Notes: generated from the letters alone by a model not told the origin. DNA of 64,000 nt from Halomonas caseinilytica (GCF_001662305.1 NZ_BDEP01000016.1:62001-126000); one strand, 5' to 3'. Counted from the stretch's first letter, positions 46,178 to 59,062 are shown. Made by a program: numbers and translations.

Positions 46178-47151
46178 GCTCTCAAGGACAGGAGCGGAGC
46201 CGACGCGGCGCCCGGACCCATCGCGCCAGCGCCGGGGGGCGATGGCGCAGCTGGGGCCGCCACCATCGGGCCATGAGCCTGGACAGTGCCCAGCGGCTGT
46301 TGCGTTATCCGCTGAGTAGCTTGTTGACCATGCTGGCCATCGCGATTGCGCTGGTGCTGCCGGCGGGGCTCTGGCTGGCCCTGGACGGGGCTCGGCTGCT
46401 CGATGCCGAGCTCGACGAGAGCGCTACCCTGACAGCCTATCTCGCCGATCGGGTCGACGACGGCGAGGCCGGGCGCATTGAGGAGGCGCTCTCGGCGCAT
46501 GAGGGCGTGGCGGAGACCCGCTTGATCACCGCTGCCGAAGGCATGGCCGAGTTTCAGCAATCGCTGGGGCTCGAGGATGCCCTGGCGCGCTTGCCCGGCA
46601 ATCCGTTGCCGGCCAGCGTGGTGGTCACGCCCGCCGATACGTCGCCCGAGTCCGTGCGTCGACTGGCAGGTGAGCTGGAGGCCGTGAGTGGCGTCGAGGA
46701 GGTGAGACTCGACTTCGCCTGGCTGGAGCGTCTGCGTCATCTGGCGGAACTCGGCCAGAGGGTCACGCTGGCCTTGGCCGTGCTGTTCGGTATGGGCGTG
46801 CTGCTGGTGGTGGGCAATACCATTCGCCTGGCCGTCGAGAATCGCCGTCAGGAGATCGAGGTGGTGACCCTGATCGGCGCTACCCATCCGTTCGTGCGGC
46901 GTCCTTTCCTGTACAGCGGCGCCTGGTACGGCCTGGGAGGCGGCATTCTGGCCTGCGGGCTGCTGACGCTCGGCGGCGATTGGCTGTCCGGGCCGGTCTC
47001 GGCCCTGGCGGCCAGCTACGGCGCCAGTTTCGCCCTGCCTGCCCTTGGATTCGGGGGGTCGGCAATACTTCTCGCATGTAGTACACTACTTGGCTGGCTG
47101 GGGGCCTGGATCGCGGTCAGTCGTCATCTGGCGCAGATTCGCCCCCGCTGA
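46174..47151 (+). CDS. ftsX: Cell division protein FtsX
   Basis: A four-helix membrane partner of FtsE, 325 residues. It has a basic cytoplasmic head (about 1-40), a first helix ([21 protein letters not shown]), the periplasmic loop that contacts EnvC-type activators, [41 protein letters not shown] and two C-terminal helices. The ATG start is inside the ftsE stop. Confidence 0.95.
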   Translation: MSSQGQERSRRGARTHRASAGGRWRSWGRHHRAMSLDSAQRLLRYPLSSLLTMLAIAIALVLPAGLWLALDGARLLDAELDESATLTAYLADRVDDGEAGRIEEALSAHEGVAETRLITAAEGMAEFQQSLGLEDALARLPGNPLPASVVVTPADTSPESVRRLAGELEAVSGVEEVRLDFAWLERLRHLAELGQRVTLALAVLFGMGVLLVVGNTIRLAVENRRQEIEVVTLIGATHPFVRRPFLYSGAWYGLGGGILACGLLTLGGDWLSGPVSALAASYGASFALPALGFGGSAILLACSTLLGWLGAWIAVSRHLAQIRPR

Positions 47152-47272
47152 TGCCATGGGTCACGAAAGTTTCATGGCGAATTCATCGCAAGCCGGAACC
47201 AAATCGGTCCCGTGTCGTCAAAGGCAGCGATTACCGATTCCACACATGGGTTTCGAGGGAGACAACCTGCAC

Positions 47273-48139
47273 ATGAGCACCAGTCTTCTGCCGGTGGGCC
47301 ACCTTTCACCGGGCCACGACCTCAATGGTTACATCCAGGCGGTGAACGGGATTCCCATGCTCACCGTGGACGAGGAGCGTGAGCTGGCCTTTCGCCTCCA
47401 TGACGAGGGCGACCTCGAGGCGGCGCGCCGTCTGGTGATGTCTCACCTGCGCTTCGTCGTGCATATCGCGCGGAGCTATTCCGGCTATGGCCTGGCTCAG
47501 GCGGACCTGATCCAGGAGGGCAACGTCGGCCTGATGAAGGCGGTCAAGCGCTTCGACCCCAATCAGGGCGTGCGTCTGGTGTCCTTCGCGGTCCACTGGA
47601 TCAAGGCCGAGATCCACGAATTCGTGCTGCGCAACTGGCGGATCGTCAAGGTTGCCACCACCAAGGCCCAGCGCAAGCTGTTCTTCAACCTGCGTGGCGC
47701 CAAGAAGCGCCTGGCCTGGCTGAACAGCAATGAGGTCGAGGCCATCGCCAAGGACCTCGACGTCAAACCCGAGGTGGTGCGCGAGATGGAGGGGCGTCTG
47801 TCGGCCCATGATGCCGGCTTCGATGCCGCGCCCGGCGAGGACGAGGAATCCGCCTATCAGGCGCCGGTGCACTACCTGGACGACGCTTCCCAGGATCCGG
47901 CCACGCAGCTCGAGGACAGCGACTGGGAGGAAGACTCCACCCAGCGTCTGCAGGCGGCCCTGTCCGAGCTGGATGAGCGTTCCCGCGATATCCTCCAGCG
48001 CCGCTGGTTGAGCGACAGCAAGTCGACGCTCCACGATCTGGCCGATGTCTATGGCGTGTCGGCCGAGCGCATTCGCCAGCTCGAGAAGAACGCCATGAAG
48101 AAGATTCGTCAGCACATCGGCGATACCCTGGCGGCGTGA
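47273..48139 (+). CDS. rpoH: RNA polymerase sigma-32 factor (heat shock)
   Basis: The product has 288 residues (E. coli 284). It has region 2.1-2.4 ([87 protein letters not shown], including the RpoH-box QRKLFFNLR) and a region 4.2 helix-turn-helix ([28 protein letters not shown]). The ATG at 47273 follows GAGGGAG; upstream in-frame sequence overlaps ftsX and is rejected. ftsYEX-rpoH order matches E. coli. Confidence 0.97.
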   Translation: MSTSLLPVGHLSPGHDLNGYIQAVNGIPMLTVDEERELAFRLHDEGDLEAARRLVMSHLRFVVHIARSYSGYGLAQADLIQEGNVGLMKAVKRFDPNQGVRLVSFAVHWIKAEIHEFVLRNWRIVKVATTKAQRKLFFNLRGAKKRLAWLNSNEVEAIAKDLDVKPEVVREMEGRLSAHDAGFDAAPGEDEESAYQAPVHYLDDASQDPATQLEDSDWEEDSTQRLQAALSELDERSRDILQRRWLSDSKSTLHDLADVYGVSAERIRQLEKNAMKKIRQHIGDTLAA

Positions 48140-48214
48140 CCAGCTTCGCGTGAAATGCCCCATGAGTCAGCTATTGAGGCGACTTCAGGCATCCGGCGAT
48201 TCAGCATGCACAAG

Positions 48215-48242
48215 AAAGCCCCGGCCAATGGCCGGGGCTTTT
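48215..48242. terminator. Bidirectional terminator between rpoH and slmA
   Basis: A 12-bp perfect stem (AAAGCCCCGGCC/GGCCGGGGCTTT) with an AAT loop is followed by TT on the plus strand and CTT on the minus strand. It separates convergent genes. Confidence 0.85.
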
Positions 48243-48267
48243 GCGTTGGTGGCTGTTGCCGGGAGCG

Positions 48268-48879
48268 TCAAACGGTCTGGGGCGTTTCTCGAAGCAGGCG
48301 AGCGGAGAGCGCCTGCCATTGGTCGTCCCAGTGCTCCGTGGGCAGACGCTTAAAATCGCTGCGCACGTACTGGGAGATACGCCCCTCGACTTGGGCCAGC
48401 AGCATGTTGGCGGCGGCCGGGATCGGTAGTACGGGGCGTCGTCCTTCACGCAGTTCGGCCTCACGCAGTATCTGCTTGAGCTGGGTTTCCAGGCGCTCGA
48501 AGAGCTGATGGATGCGCTTGCGCAGCCGGGCAGTCTCGCCGGTCAGGGCATCGCCACCGAGCAGGCGCGACAGGCCGGGATTCTTCTCGGCGAAACCGAG
48601 CAGCAGGGTGAGGATCTGGCCGCAGCGTGGCACCGTTTCGGGCACCTCTTCGAGGATGCGACCGATGCGCTCGAACAGCGTCTGTTCGATGAATTCGATG
48701 AGCCCCTCGAACATGCGCGCCTTGCTGGGGAAGTGGCGATAGAGCGCCGCTTCCGAGACGCCGACCTGGCGAGCCAGGGCGGCGATGGTGATGCGTTTGC
48801 CGCTGTCTTCCTCCAGCATCAGCGCCAGCCCTTGCAGAATCTGGTCGCGGCGGCTGGAGGTCGGGGTTTCCTGCGTCAT
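48268..48879 (-). CDS. slmA: Nucleoid occlusion factor SlmA
   Basis: A TetR-fold protein that binds chromosomal SBS sites and prevents Z-ring assembly over the nucleoid. The 203-residue product (E. coli 198) has [38 protein letters not shown] and [26 protein letters not shown], diagnostic of SlmA. It is last in the coaBC-dut-algC-argB-slmA cluster. Confidence 0.95.
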   Translation of the reverse strand: MTQETPTSSRRDQILQGLALMLEEDSGKRITIAALARQVGVSEAALYRHFPSKARMFEGLIEFIEQTLFERIGRILEEVPETVPRCGQILTLLLGFAEKNPGLSRLLGGDALTGETARLRKRIHQLFERLETQLKQILREAELREGRRPVLPIPAAANMLLAQVEGRISQYVRSDFKRLPTEHWDDQWQALSARLLRETPQTV

Positions 48880-48912
48880 GATGTGCTTTTCTTGTCAGTC
48901 GATGGGAAAGGG

Positions 48913-51259
<2,347 letters not shown>

Positions 51260-51304
51260 GTCATCGGTCCTTGATCGTGAAAGAGGTCAATGGCGTCGCC
51301 GGGA

Positions 51305-51772
51305 TCAGTGACGCCCGGAGCTGCCGAAGCCGCCCATGCCCCGTGCGCTGGCATCGAAGTCATCGACGACCTCGAGGTCGGCCTGCACCACCGGCACCAG
51401 GACGTACTGGGCCAGGCGTTCGAAGGGCTCCAGCGTGAAGGTCGTGTGGCCCCGATTCCAGACCGAGACCATCAACTCGCCCTGATAGTCGGAGTCGATC
51501 AGCCCCACCAGGTTGCCGAGCACGATGCCGTGCTTGTGGCCGAGCCCCGAGCGGGGCAGGACCATGCCGGCGAGTCCCGGGTCGGCGATGTGGATGGCGA
51601 GTCCGGTGCGTACCAGCTCGCAGTCGCCTGGCTCGAGTGTCAGGGGAGCGTCGAGCAGGGCTCGCAGGTCCATGCCCGCGGAGCCGGCAGTGGCGTAATG
51701 GGGCAGGTGATCGCGCATGCGCTCGTCGAGCAGCTTGACGGCGAGACGGGGGCGGTCGGGAAATGTCGGCAT
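51305..51772 (-). CDS. dut: Deoxyuridine 5'-triphosphate nucleotidohydrolase (dUTPase)
   Basis: Hydrolyses dUTP to dUMP. The product is 155 residues with all five trimeric dUTPase motifs: [31 protein letters not shown] (catalytic Asp), [10 protein letters not shown] and the Gly-rich C-terminal arm [11 protein letters not shown]. 24 nt behind coaBC. Confidence 0.97.
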   Translation of the reverse strand: MPTFPDRPRLAVKLLDERMRDHLPHYATAGSAGMDLRALLDAPLTLEPGDCELVRTGLAIHIADPGLAGMVLPRSGLGHKHGIVLGNLVGLIDSDYQGELMVSVWNRGHTTFTLEPFERLAQYVLVPVVQADLEVVDDFDASARGMGGFGSSGRH

Positions 51773-51796
51773 CGGGTGTCTTCCGGAATCGAGGTG

Positions 51797-53023
51797 TCAG
51801 GCGTGGTGAAGGGGAGCCAGTCGGGTCAGTGCCCGTCGCAGAATGGCCTCGGCCAGTCGTGACTTGGGCTGCGGGGGCTGGGGATCGCGGTCGATGGCGT
51901 CGCCGTCGCGCCAGAGCAGCACGGCGGCGTTGTCGTCGGCACCGAAGCCGAGTCCGGCCCGGGAGACATCGTTGGCCACCACCATGTCGAGTTGCTTGCG
52001 TGTCAGCTTGTCCCGGCCATAGCGCTCGAGGTCACGGGTCTCGGCGGCGAAGCCGATGACGAAGGGACGGCGTGCGTCCCGAGCGGCGATACGGGCGATG
52101 ATGTCGGGGTTCTTCACCAGGCGCAGGGTCATGGCGTTTTCATCGTCACGCTTCTTGAGCTTGTGTTCGGCCGGTGCCTCGGCGCGATAGTCGGCCACGG
52201 CGGCACAGCCGATGAACAGGTCGCAATCGTCGGCGAGGCGTTCGGCGGCCGCCAGCATGTCGTCGGCGCTTTCCACATCGTGCCGGGTTACGCCGGACGG
52301 CGTGGGCAGGGCGACCGGACCGCTGATCAGGTGCACTACGGCGCCCAGGGCCACAGCGGCGGTAGCCAAGGCATAGCCCATCTTGCCGGAGCTGTGGTTG
52401 GAGAGATAGCGGACCGGGTCGAGGGCCTCGCGGGTCGGCCCGGCGGTGATCACGACCTTCAGCCCCTCGGCAGGGCGCTTCACCGCTCCGGACAAGCCGG
52501 CCATGATGTCCTCCGGCTCGAGCATGCGACCAGGCCCCACGTCGCCGCAGGCCTGGTCGCCGCTGTCGGGGCCGAGCAGGTGCCAGCCATCTTCGGTGAG
52601 CTGACGGGCGTTGCGCGCGGTGGCGGGATGGCTCCACATGGCCTGATTCATGGCCGGCGCCATGAACTTTTCGGCATGGCTGGCCAGGCACAGGGTGGTG
52701 AGCAGGTCGTCCGCTTGGCCATGGGCCAGGCGCGCCATCAAGTCGGCGGTCGCCGGGGCAATCAGGATCCGGTCGGCCCAGCGGGCCAGCTCGATGTGCC
52801 CCATGCCGGCTTCAGCCTCGGGGTCGAGCAGGGAGGTGCGTACTGCCTCGCCGGTCAGGGCTTGGAGCGTCAAGGGCGCGATGAAGGCCTGGGCGCCCTC
52901 GGTCATGACCACGCGTACCTCGAAGCCCGCCTGCTTGAGAAGACGGGCCAGGTGTGCGCTCTTGTAGGCGGCGATACCGGCGCCGATCCCGAGCAGGATG
53001 CGTTTTCCGGGCAATGCTGACAT
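51797..53023 (-). CDS. coaBC: Bifunctional phosphopantothenoylcysteine decarboxylase/synthetase
   Basis: Two steps of coenzyme A synthesis. The product is 408 residues. The N-terminal CoaC flavoprotein has ILLGIGAGIAAYKSAHLARLL, and MAPAMNQAMWSHPATARN with the PASANT-like ATADLMARLAHGQADDLL. The C-terminal CoaB has ITAGPTREALDPVRYLSNHSSGKMG and a DNMA/VANDVS segment. I chose the ATG at 53023 over an upstream TTG. It heads a minus-strand operon and is divergent from radC. Confidence 0.95.
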   Translation of the reverse strand: MSALPGKRILLGIGAGIAAYKSAHLARLLKQAGFEVRVVMTEGAQAFIAPLTLQALTGEAVRTSLLDPEAEAGMGHIELARWADRILIAPATADLMARLAHGQADDLLTTLCLASHAEKFMAPAMNQAMWSHPATARNARQLTEDGWHLLGPDSGDQACGDVGPGRMLEPEDIMAGLSGAVKRPAEGLKVVITAGPTREALDPVRYLSNHSSGKMGYALATAAVALGAVVHLISGPVALPTPSGVTRHDVESADDMLAAAERLADDCDLFIGCAAVADYRAEAPAEHKLKKRDDENAMTLRLVKNPDIIARIAARDARRPFVIGFAAETRDLERYGRDKLTRKQLDMVVANDVSRAGLGFGADDNAAVLLWRDGDAIDRDPQPPQPKSRLAEAILRRALTRLAPLHHA

Positions 53024-53211
53024 GGCGGTGTCCAAGCGTGAATCCGGTCGTCTACCTTACCATTCGCGGGTGATCTTGCGTAGCCGGCTCCGAGCGACGG
53101 CGCCACACCATCGACATGGCGTCTACACTAGAGGCGAAGGGTTGCCGTTGACGCGGCAGGGGCGGCGTGCATGGCCAGGATAAGGACGATGGACATGCAC
53201 GGGAGGCAAGG

Positions 53212-53886
53212 ATGTCGATTCGCGACTGGCCGGAGGGCGAGCGCCCTCGGGAAAAACTCTTGGCGCTGGGCTCGGAGGCGCTGTCCGATGCCGAGTTGTT
53301 GGCGATCTTCCTGCGCGTCGGGGTGCCGGGGCGCTCCGCCGTGGATCTGGCGCGGGATCTGTTGTCGAGCTTTGGCGGCCTGCGCCCCTTGCTGGAGGCC
53401 GATCAACGGACCTTCTGTGCCGAGCGCGGGTTGGGGCAGGCCAAGTACGTACAGTTGCAGGCGGTGCTGGAGCTGGCGCGGCGCCATCTGGCCAGCCGGC
53501 TGGATCGCGAGGCAGCCCTGACCTCGCCGGGACTGGTCCGCGACTACCTGTCGTCGCGATTGCGTCACCTCGGGCATGAGGAATTCGCCGCTCTCTTTCT
53601 CGACAGCCAGCACCGGGTGATCCGCTACGAGTCGCTGTTCCGGGGAACGCTGGACAGTGCCTCGGTGTACCCTCGTGAAGTGGCACGCCGAGCCCTGGAG
53701 CTGGGCGCCGGCGCGATGATCTTCGCGCACAACCATCCCTCCGGGGTGGCCGAGCCGAGCGACGCCGACCGGCGGATCACCGAGCGACTCAGGCAGGCGC
53801 TCGCGTTGTTCGAGATTCGGGTGCTGGACCACTTCGTGGTCGGAGATGGCGAGGTAGTATCCTTTGCCGAGCAAGGCCTGCTATAA
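53212..53886 (+). CDS. radC: RadC family JAMM-domain protein
   Basis: The product is 224 residues. It begins [37 protein letters not shown], then a helix-hairpin-helix-like part (about 40-85) and a C-terminal JAMM metalloprotease-like domain with [14 protein letters not shown] (His-x-His ... Asp). Despite its name, a DNA-repair role is not established. The ATG at 53212 follows GGGAGG. rpmB and rpmG follow, as in many gammaproteobacteria. Confidence 0.93.
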   Translation: MSIRDWPEGERPREKLLALGSEALSDAELLAIFLRVGVPGRSAVDLARDLLSSFGGLRPLLEADQRTFCAERGLGQAKYVQLQAVLELARRHLASRLDREAALTSPGLVRDYLSSRLRHLGHEEFAALFLDSQHRVIRYESLFRGTLDSASVYPREVARRALELGAGAMIFAHNHPSGVAEPSDADRRITERLRQALALFEIRVLDHFVVGDGEVVSFAEQGLL

Positions 53887-53899
53887 TCTCGCGTCTCGC

Positions 53900-53928
53900 T
53901 TGTCTGGCCCGGCCAACTCTGGTATAAA
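53900..53928 (+). promoter_or_regulatory. Promoter of rpmB-rpmG
   Basis: TTGTCT (53900-53905), a 17-bp spacer and TATAAA (53923-53928) lie about 108 nt before rpmB. It is one of the best sigma-70 matches in the window. A TATAAT across the radC stop (53882-53887) lacks a -35 box. Confidence 0.65.
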
Positions 53929-54036
53929 GTGCAGCCTTTGAATTCCCTTGGGTCAAATGACACGGGGTCGCCCCGGTTTGCCCGACAGGTTTTGAACACT
54001 CAGGATAATATCCTGGCCAAGCGGTTGGAGGCTCTC

Positions 54037-54273
54037 ATGTCCAAAGTATGTCAGGTTACCGGCAAGCGCCCGGTGACTGGTCACAACGTATCTCACTCTC
54101 AGCGCAAGACCACGCGTCGTTTTGTGCCGAACCTGCACACCCACCGTTTCTGGGTGGAAGCCGAGAAGCGCTTCGTCAAGCTGCGCGTCTCCACCAAGGG
54201 TATGCGCATCATCGACAAGAAGGGTATCGATGCGGTGCTCAGCGATATCCGTAAGCGCGGCGAGACCGTTTAA
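54037..54273 (+). CDS. rpmB: 50S ribosomal protein L28
   Basis: The product is 78 residues with the L28 pattern [34 protein letters not shown], then [28 protein letters not shown]. The ATG at 54037 follows GGAGG. It heads the rpmB-rpmG pair. Confidence 0.98.
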   Translation: MSKVCQVTGKRPVTGHNVSHSQRKTTRRFVPNLHTHRFWVEAEKRFVKLRVSTKGMRIIDKKGIDAVLSDIRKRGETV

Positions 54274-54309
54274 GACACTCCAGCGCCCGATCCATCAGGG
54301 AGAAGAGTC

Positions 54310-54465
54310 ATGCGTGACAAGATCAGAATGGTGTCCAGCGCCGGTACCGGCCACTTCTACACCACCGACAAGAACAAGCGGAACACCCCGGACAAGCTCG
54401 AAATGAAGAAGTTCGACCCGGTGGTCCGCAAGCGTGTCATCTACAAGGAAGCCAAGATCAAGTGA
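54310..54465 (+). CDS. rpmG: 50S ribosomal protein L33
   Basis: The product is 51 residues: [20 protein letters not shown], then [31 protein letters not shown]. It is the Cys-free L33 form, consistent with a zinc-independent paralogue as in E. coli. AGGGAGAA precedes the ATG. The gene is short but unambiguous, 36 nt behind rpmB. Confidence 0.97.
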   Translation: MRDKIRMVSSAGTGHFYTTDKNKRNTPDKLEMKKFDPVVRKRVIYKEAKIK

Positions 54466-54576
54466 TCGCGATGCCGCTGCGCTGATGCGCGGCATCCTGG
54501 CCGTCGGCCCCGTTCGCAACAGCGTGCCGGGTCGTTCGATGGCTTCCTTCCGCAGGTAGTTAGAGCCTGTCCGCCT

Positions 54577-54602
54577 GAACCCGGCCCGATGGTCGGGTTC
54601 TT
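54577..54602 (+). terminator. Terminator behind rpmG
   Basis: GAACCCGGCC pairs with GGTCGGGTTC (10 bp, one G-U) around a CGAT loop and is followed by TT. It lies between rpmG and mutM. Confidence 0.55.
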
Positions 54603-54634
54603 GCGTATGTCATCCCGATGCCGGAACTCCCGTC

Positions 54635-55459
54635 ATGCCCGAGCTTCCCGAGGTCGAAACCACACGTCGAGGCATTGCCCCTCATGTCGAGGCGCGCGAG
54701 ATCCGTGAGGTGATCGTGCGGCAGTCGCGCCTGCGCCATCCGGTGCCGGAGGATCTCGTCGATCGCCTGGTCGGGGCGCGCCTGGGCCGGCTGGAGCGTC
54801 GCGCCAAGTATCTGCTGGTGCCGGTGGTCGGGGAGCAGGGCGGGACCCTGCTGTGTCATCTGGGCATGTCCGGCAGCCTGCGCATCGCACGGCTGGGCGA
54901 GCTGCCCAAGAAGCATGATCATGTCGACCTGGTGTTCGATGACGGCGGTATCCTGCGCTACCACGATCCGCGTCGCTTCGGCTTCATCGATTGGCTGGAC
55001 GGCGATGCCGAGCAGGATCGGCGGTTGGCGAAGCTAGGGCCGGAGCCGCTCTCGGAGGCCTTCGATGGCGAGCGGCTCTATGCCATGTCCCGGAAGCGAC
55101 GGCTGGCGGTCAAGCCCTTCCTGATGGATAACGCCGTGGTGGTCGGCGTCGGCAACATCTATGCCGCCGAGGCCCTGTTCCTGGCGGGTATCGACCCGCG
55201 CCGTGAAGCAGGGCGCATCTCGCGCAAGCGTTATACGCGCTTGGCCGATGCCATCCGAGAGGTGCTGGCCGCCGCGATCACGCAGGGGGGAACGACGCTG
55301 AGGGATTTTGTCAGCGGCACCGGCGAGCCGGGGTACTTCGCCCAGCGGCTCAATGTGTATGGCCGCGACGGTGAGCCCTGCCGACGCTGTGGCGCCGAGT
55401 TGCGTCTGGTGACCCTGGGGCAGCGTGCCAGCGTCTTCTGTGCCGGGTGCCAGCGCTGA
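54635..55459 (+). CDS. mutM: Formamidopyrimidine-DNA glycosylase
   Basis: Removes 8-oxoguanine and FaPy lesions (bifunctional glycosylase/lyase). The product is 274 residues. The mature N-terminus is [13 protein letters not shown], with catalytic Pro1 and Glu2. It has the helix-two-turn-helix [16 protein letters not shown] and a C-terminal zinc finger ([10 protein letters not shown] ... CAGCQR). Complete. Confidence 0.96.
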   Translation: MPELPEVETTRRGIAPHVEAREIREVIVRQSRLRHPVPEDLVDRLVGARLGRLERRAKYLLVPVVGEQGGTLLCHLGMSGSLRIARLGELPKKHDHVDLVFDDGGILRYHDPRRFGFIDWLDGDAEQDRRLAKLGPEPLSEAFDGERLYAMSRKRRLAVKPFLMDNAVVVGVGNIYAAEALFLAGIDPRREAGRISRKRYTRLADAIREVLAAAITQGGTTLRDFVSGTGEPGYFAQRLNVYGRDGEPCRRCGAELRLVTLGQRASVFCAGCQR

Positions 55460-55502
55460 GCTGGTGGCCCTGCCCATTTCTACATCAATCACGAGATTTC
55501 CG

Positions 55503-56699
55503 ATGACCGCTCTACGCTCACTGCGCCTCAAGAAGAACGCCGACCGGCGGCTGAAGGCCGGCCATCTCTGGCTGTATTCCAACGAGATCGATACCGGCGC
55601 CACACCGCTCAAGGACTTCGCGCCGGGCGAGCAGGCGGTGGTGGAAGCCGCGAACGGCAAGGCCATGGGCGTGGCCTACGTCAATGCTCACTCATTGATC
55701 TGCGCGCGCCTGGTCTCCCGCGATGCCGGCACCGTCCTCGATCGCTCGCTGCTGGTGCACCGTCTCAATCAGGCCCTGTCGCTGCGCCAGCGCCTGTTCG
55801 CCAAGCCCTACTATCGCCTGGTGCACGGTGAAGGCGACCTGTTGCCCGGGCTGGTGATCGATCGTTTCGACGATGTCCTGGTGGTGCAACTCAATACCGC
55901 CGGCATGGAGGCCGTACGCGAGCCGTTGCTCGATGCCCTGGACAAGGTGCTGTCGCCGCGCGTGGTGGTGCTGCGCCATGATACCAGCGGTCGCCGCATG
56001 GAAGGACTCGAGGGCGGCGTCGAGGTGCTCGGCGACGAGCCGCCCGAGAACGTCGAGCTGGAAGAGAACGGCGTGCGCTTCATCGCACCGGTGCTGGATG
56101 GTCAGAAGACCGGCTGGTTCTTCGATCATCGCGCCAACCGAGCTTGGCTCAACGGCCTGGTGGCTGGCAAGCGGGTGCTGGATCTGTTCAGCTATGTCGG
56201 TGGCTGGGGCATTCAGGCGGCCGCACACGGCGCCAGCGAAGTCCTGTGCGTCGATGCCAGTGAGCGCGCGCTTCAGGGCGTGGCCGAGAACGCCGAGTTG
56301 AATGGTCTCCAGGAGCGCGTCGCGGTGGGCGAGGGAGATGCCTTCGAGGCGTTGGCCGCTCTCAAGGCCGACGACGAGCGCTTCGACGTGGTGATCCTCG
56401 ACCCGCCGGCCTTCATCAAGAAACGCAAGGACACGGCCGCCGGAGAGCGTGCCTATGGCCGGCTCAACCGCGAGGCGATGCGCCTGCTGGGGCGCGATGG
56501 TCTGCTGGTCTCGGCTTCCTGCTCCATGCATCTGGGCATGGATCGTCTCACGGATGTGGTGCGTGGCGCCGCTCGTCATCAGGACCGACATGGCCAGGTG
56601 ATCTTCCAGGGGCATCAGGGGCCGGACCATCCCGTGCATCCCGCCATTCCCGAGACCTCTTATCTGAAGGCGCTGGGGGTGCGGGTCTTCCGCGACTAG
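55503..56699 (+). CDS. rlmI: 23S rRNA (cytosine(1962)-C(5))-methyltransferase RlmI
   Basis: The product is 398 residues. It has a PUA-type N-terminal domain (SLRLKKNADRRLKAGHLWLYSNEID), then the linker VEENGVRF-like segment and a Rossmann SAM domain with VLDLFSYVGGWGIQAAAHGA and motif IV ILDPPAFIKKRKD; a Cys in SASCSMH supplies the catalytic thiol. The ATG at 55503 has a weak RBS; the longer frame into mutM is rejected. Its stop is followed by a palindromic element. Confidence 0.93.
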   Translation: MTALRSLRLKKNADRRLKAGHLWLYSNEIDTGATPLKDFAPGEQAVVEAANGKAMGVAYVNAHSLICARLVSRDAGTVLDRSLLVHRLNQALSLRQRLFAKPYYRLVHGEGDLLPGLVIDRFDDVLVVQLNTAGMEAVREPLLDALDKVLSPRVVVLRHDTSGRRMEGLEGGVEVLGDEPPENVELEENGVRFIAPVLDGQKTGWFFDHRANRAWLNGLVAGKRVLDLFSYVGGWGIQAAAHGASEVLCVDASERALQGVAENAELNGLQERVAVGEGDAFEALAALKADDERFDVVILDPPAFIKKRKDTAAGERAYGRLNREAMRLLGRDGLLVSASCSMHLGMDRLTDVVRGAARHQDRHGQVIFQGHQGPDHPVHPAIPETSYLKALGVRVFRD

Positions 56700-56702
56700 T
56701 TT

Positions 56703-56833
56703 CTGTGAAAAGTGCCTGCGCTCGGTTATACGGCGTTGAAAATCTGCTCAAAATGCTCATTTACTCCTTGTAAACTCCGCTTTTTCGCAGATTTTCGCCT
56801 TGTCTAACCTTCGCGCGTCGACTTTTCAGACAG
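56703..56833. repeat. Intergenic palindrome behind rlmI
   Basis: A 131-bp element with nested arms: CTGTGAAAAGT/ACTTTTCAGACAG (outer), GCGCTCGGTTATACGGCG/CGCCTTGTCTAACC, and GAAAATCTGC/GCAGATTTTC (inner), with centre CTCATTTAC ... GTAAACTCCG (56756-56779). The outer arm CTGTGAAAAGTGCCTG recurs at 56844. Confidence 0.75.
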
Positions 56834-56907
56834 TGCTTGGGGCCTGTGAAAAGTGCCTGGCCCCGTCGATGGTGCTGAGGAGTGCTCATCATGAGGAAGG
56901 TCGCGTC

Positions 56908-57225
56908 GTGAGGGATATCGATTTCGTCCGCGTCTTCGCGCACTCGAATCCACTGCTGGTCAGCCATGTGGCCAATCTGCTCGAGTCGGCCGGCATCCCG
57001 GTGGAGCGTCGCAACATGACGCTGGGCGGCGCTTCGGGAGAGCTGCCGCCTGTCGAGTGCGAGCCCGAAGTGTGGGTGGCGCCTCACAATCGCGCTCAGG
57101 CCGAGGACCTGATCCGGGCGAGCCGGCAGGGCGAAGCGCGTCCCGATTGGGTCTGTCCCGGTTGTGGCGAAGTGCTCGAAGGTGTCTTCGATGGTTGCTG
57201 GAGGTGCGGCCGCGATCGACCATGA
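56908..57225 (+). CDS. DUF2007 protein with C-terminal zinc ribbon
   Basis: A 105-residue protein. The DUF2007 domain (putative signal-transduction type; RDIDFVRVFAHSNPLLVSHVANLLESAGIPVERRNM ... EVWVAPHNRAQAEDLI) is followed by a two-CxxC zinc ribbon (CPGCGEVLEGVFDGCWRCG). I chose GTG 56908 (AGGAAGG 7 nt upstream) over longer frames that start within the repeat. The cellular role is not known. Confidence 0.82.
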   Translation: MRDIDFVRVFAHSNPLLVSHVANLLESAGIPVERRNMTLGGASGELPPVECEPEVWVAPHNRAQAEDLIRASRQGEARPDWVCPGCGEVLEGVFDGCWRCGRDRP

Positions 57226-57278
57226 TGTCGCCACCAGCCTGGATCTCGACCCCAACAAGCGACAGGGAGTATGCCGTC

Positions 57279-57713
57279 ATGTCCTGGGACCTGCCCGATC
57301 CTTTCATCATTGATCTTGACGTCGCGCCGTCGAGTATCGACGACTATGGCCATGCCAACAACGCCGAATACCTGCGCTGGGTGGAGCGCATCAGTTGGCG
57401 TCACTCGGAGCATCTGGGGCTCAGCCTGGCCCGCTATCGCGAGCTGGATCGTGCCATGGCGGTGCACCGGCACGAGCTTGACTACCTGGCGCCGGCTTTC
57501 GAAGGCGACAGGCTGCAACTGGCGACCTGGATCGTCGATTGTGACGGCCGCCTGACGCTGACGCGCCGTTTTCAGCTCAGGCAGCGCGAGGGTGGCCAGA
57601 CGTTATTGCGTGCCCGCACTCGTTTCGCCTGCATCGAGCTTTCCAGTGGCCGCCCTCGGCGCCTGCCGGATGAGTTTCGGCGTTGCTACGGAGCGGCTCT
57701 GGTCAGCGAGTGA
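57279..57713 (+). CDS. Acyl-CoA thioesterase (hotdog fold, 4HBT/YbgC-like)
   Basis: The product is 144 residues. The catalytic region IDDYGHANNAEYLRWVERI contains the conserved D-x-x-G-H-x-N-N motif (Asp as base). The long helix and strand parts LDYLAPAFEGDRLQLATWI and FQLRQREGGQTLLRARTRFACIEL complete the fold. The substrate is unknown; CoA or ACP thioesters are expected. The ATG at 57279 follows AGGGAG. Confidence 0.85.
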   Translation: MSWDLPDPFIIDLDVAPSSIDDYGHANNAEYLRWVERISWRHSEHLGLSLARYRELDRAMAVHRHELDYLAPAFEGDRLQLATWIVDCDGRLTLTRRFQLRQREGGQTLLRARTRFACIELSSGRPRRLPDEFRRCYGAALVSE

Positions 57714-57769
57714 CCGGTGGGCGCAAGTCTTTCTGTCTGATCTTCTTCTGGCAGATGTATTTTCGATGT

Positions 57770-57796
57770 CGCGGCGGTCTTGTCCGCGTTTTTTTT
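57770..57796 (+). terminator. Terminator before ald
   Basis: CGCGG pairs with CCGCG around a 9-nt loop and is followed by eight T residues (57789-57796). It lies behind the thioesterase gene. Confidence 0.6.
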
Positions 57797-57888
57797 GTTT
57801 TTCTTCCGTGATCTCTGCGTGTATGCACTGTTGTGCTGTAATGGGATGAGTACGCTGTTGTCCACCGTTCGCCCATCGGAGGAATCCT

Positions 57889-59004
57889 ATGAAGATCGCC
57901 GTGCCGAAGGAAATCAAGAACCACGAATATCGCGTAGCCTTGACCCCCAGCGGGGCTCGCGAGTTGGTCGGCCGTGGCCACGAGGTCATTGTCCAGGCCG
58001 CCGCCGGCGAAGGCGCCGGCTTCAGCGACGCCGACTTCGAGGCGGCCGGCGCTCGACTGGAGGCCGATGTGGCCAGGCTGTGGGATGAGGCCGAGCTGAT
58101 TCTCAAGGTCAAGGAACCCCAGGCCGAGGAAGTCGCCAGGCTGACCCGCGGGCAGACCCTGTTCACCTATCTGCACCTGGCGGCCGAGGAAGCGCTGACC
58201 AAGGGGCTGCTCGAAAGCGGTGCCACCTGCATTGCCTACGAGACCATCACCGCCTCCGAAGGCGGCCTGCCGTTGCTGGCGCCAATGAGCACCGTGGCAG
58301 GCCGCATGGCCGTCCAGGCCGGTGCGCACAGTCTCGAGAAGGCCCAAGGCGGTTCCGGTGTGCTGCTTCCGGGCGTGCCGGGCGTGGCGCCGGCCAGGGT
58401 CACGGTCATCGGTGGCGGTGTGGTCGGCGAGAACGCCGCTCGCATGGCCTTGGGGCTGGGTGCCGAAGTGACGGTGCTGGACAAGTCCATTCCGCGCCTC
58501 GAGACCCTGGACGACCGCTATCAGGGCCGCATGAAGACGGTATTCTCCACGGCCGATGCGCTTGAGGAAGCGGTGCGCGAGTCGGATCTGGTCATCGGCG
58601 CCGTGCTGGTGCCCGGGGCCGCCGCGCCCAAGCTGATCACGCGGGAGATGCTGTCCGACATGAAGCCTGGCAGCGTGCTGGTGGATGTGGCCATCGACCA
58701 GGGTGGCTGCTTCGAGACCAGCAGGCCCACGACTCATGCCGAACCGACCTATGTGGTGGATGGCGTGGTGCACTATTGCGTGGCCAACATGCCAGGCGCG
58801 GTGGCACGCACCTCCACCCAGGCGTTGACCAACGCCACCCTGCCGTTCGTGCTGTCGCTTGCCGACAAGGGCTGGCAGAAGGCGCTGGCCGACGACGACC
58901 ACTTCGCCGCGGGGCTCAATGTTCACGACGGCAAACTCACCTACCGTGCCGTGGCCGAAGCCTTCGGGCTGGAGTATGTGGAAGCCGCCACCTTGATCGG
59001 CTGA
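57889..59004 (+). CDS. ald: Alanine dehydrogenase
   Basis: NAD-dependent conversion between alanine and pyruvate plus ammonia. The product is 371 residues: [33 protein letters not shown], the substrate region [16 protein letters not shown] fold [24 protein letters not shown], and [20 protein letters not shown]. The ATG follows GGAGGAA. It probably serves alanine catabolism or nitrogen balance. A strong terminator follows it. Confidence 0.95.
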   Translation: MKIAVPKEIKNHEYRVALTPSGARELVGRGHEVIVQAAAGEGAGFSDADFEAAGARLEADVARLWDEAELILKVKEPQAEEVARLTRGQTLFTYLHLAAEEALTKGLLESGATCIAYETITASEGGLPLLAPMSTVAGRMAVQAGAHSLEKAQGGSGVLLPGVPGVAPARVTVIGGGVVGENAARMALGLGAEVTVLDKSIPRLETLDDRYQGRMKTVFSTADALEEAVRESDLVIGAVLVPGAAAPKLITREMLSDMKPGSVLVDVAIDQGGCFETSRPTTHAEPTYVVDGVVHYCVANMPGAVARTSTQALTNATLPFVLSLADKGWQKALADDDHFAAGLNVHDGKLTYRAVAEAFGLEYVEAATLIG

Positions 59005-59025
59005 GACGGGGCCGACTCGTTGACG

Positions 59026-59062
59026 AAAGGCCAGGGCTGCCGCGTGGAGTCCTGGCCTTTTC
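59026..59062 (+). terminator. Terminator behind ald
   Basis: AAAGGCCAGG (59026-59035) pairs with CCTGGCCTTT (59051-59060), followed by T. It lies 21 nt behind ald. Confidence 0.8.

Noticed and set aside
54310..54465. Possible second reading of L33 as a zinc-binding paralogue
   Set aside because: The protein has no cysteine at all, so it is the zinc-free form.
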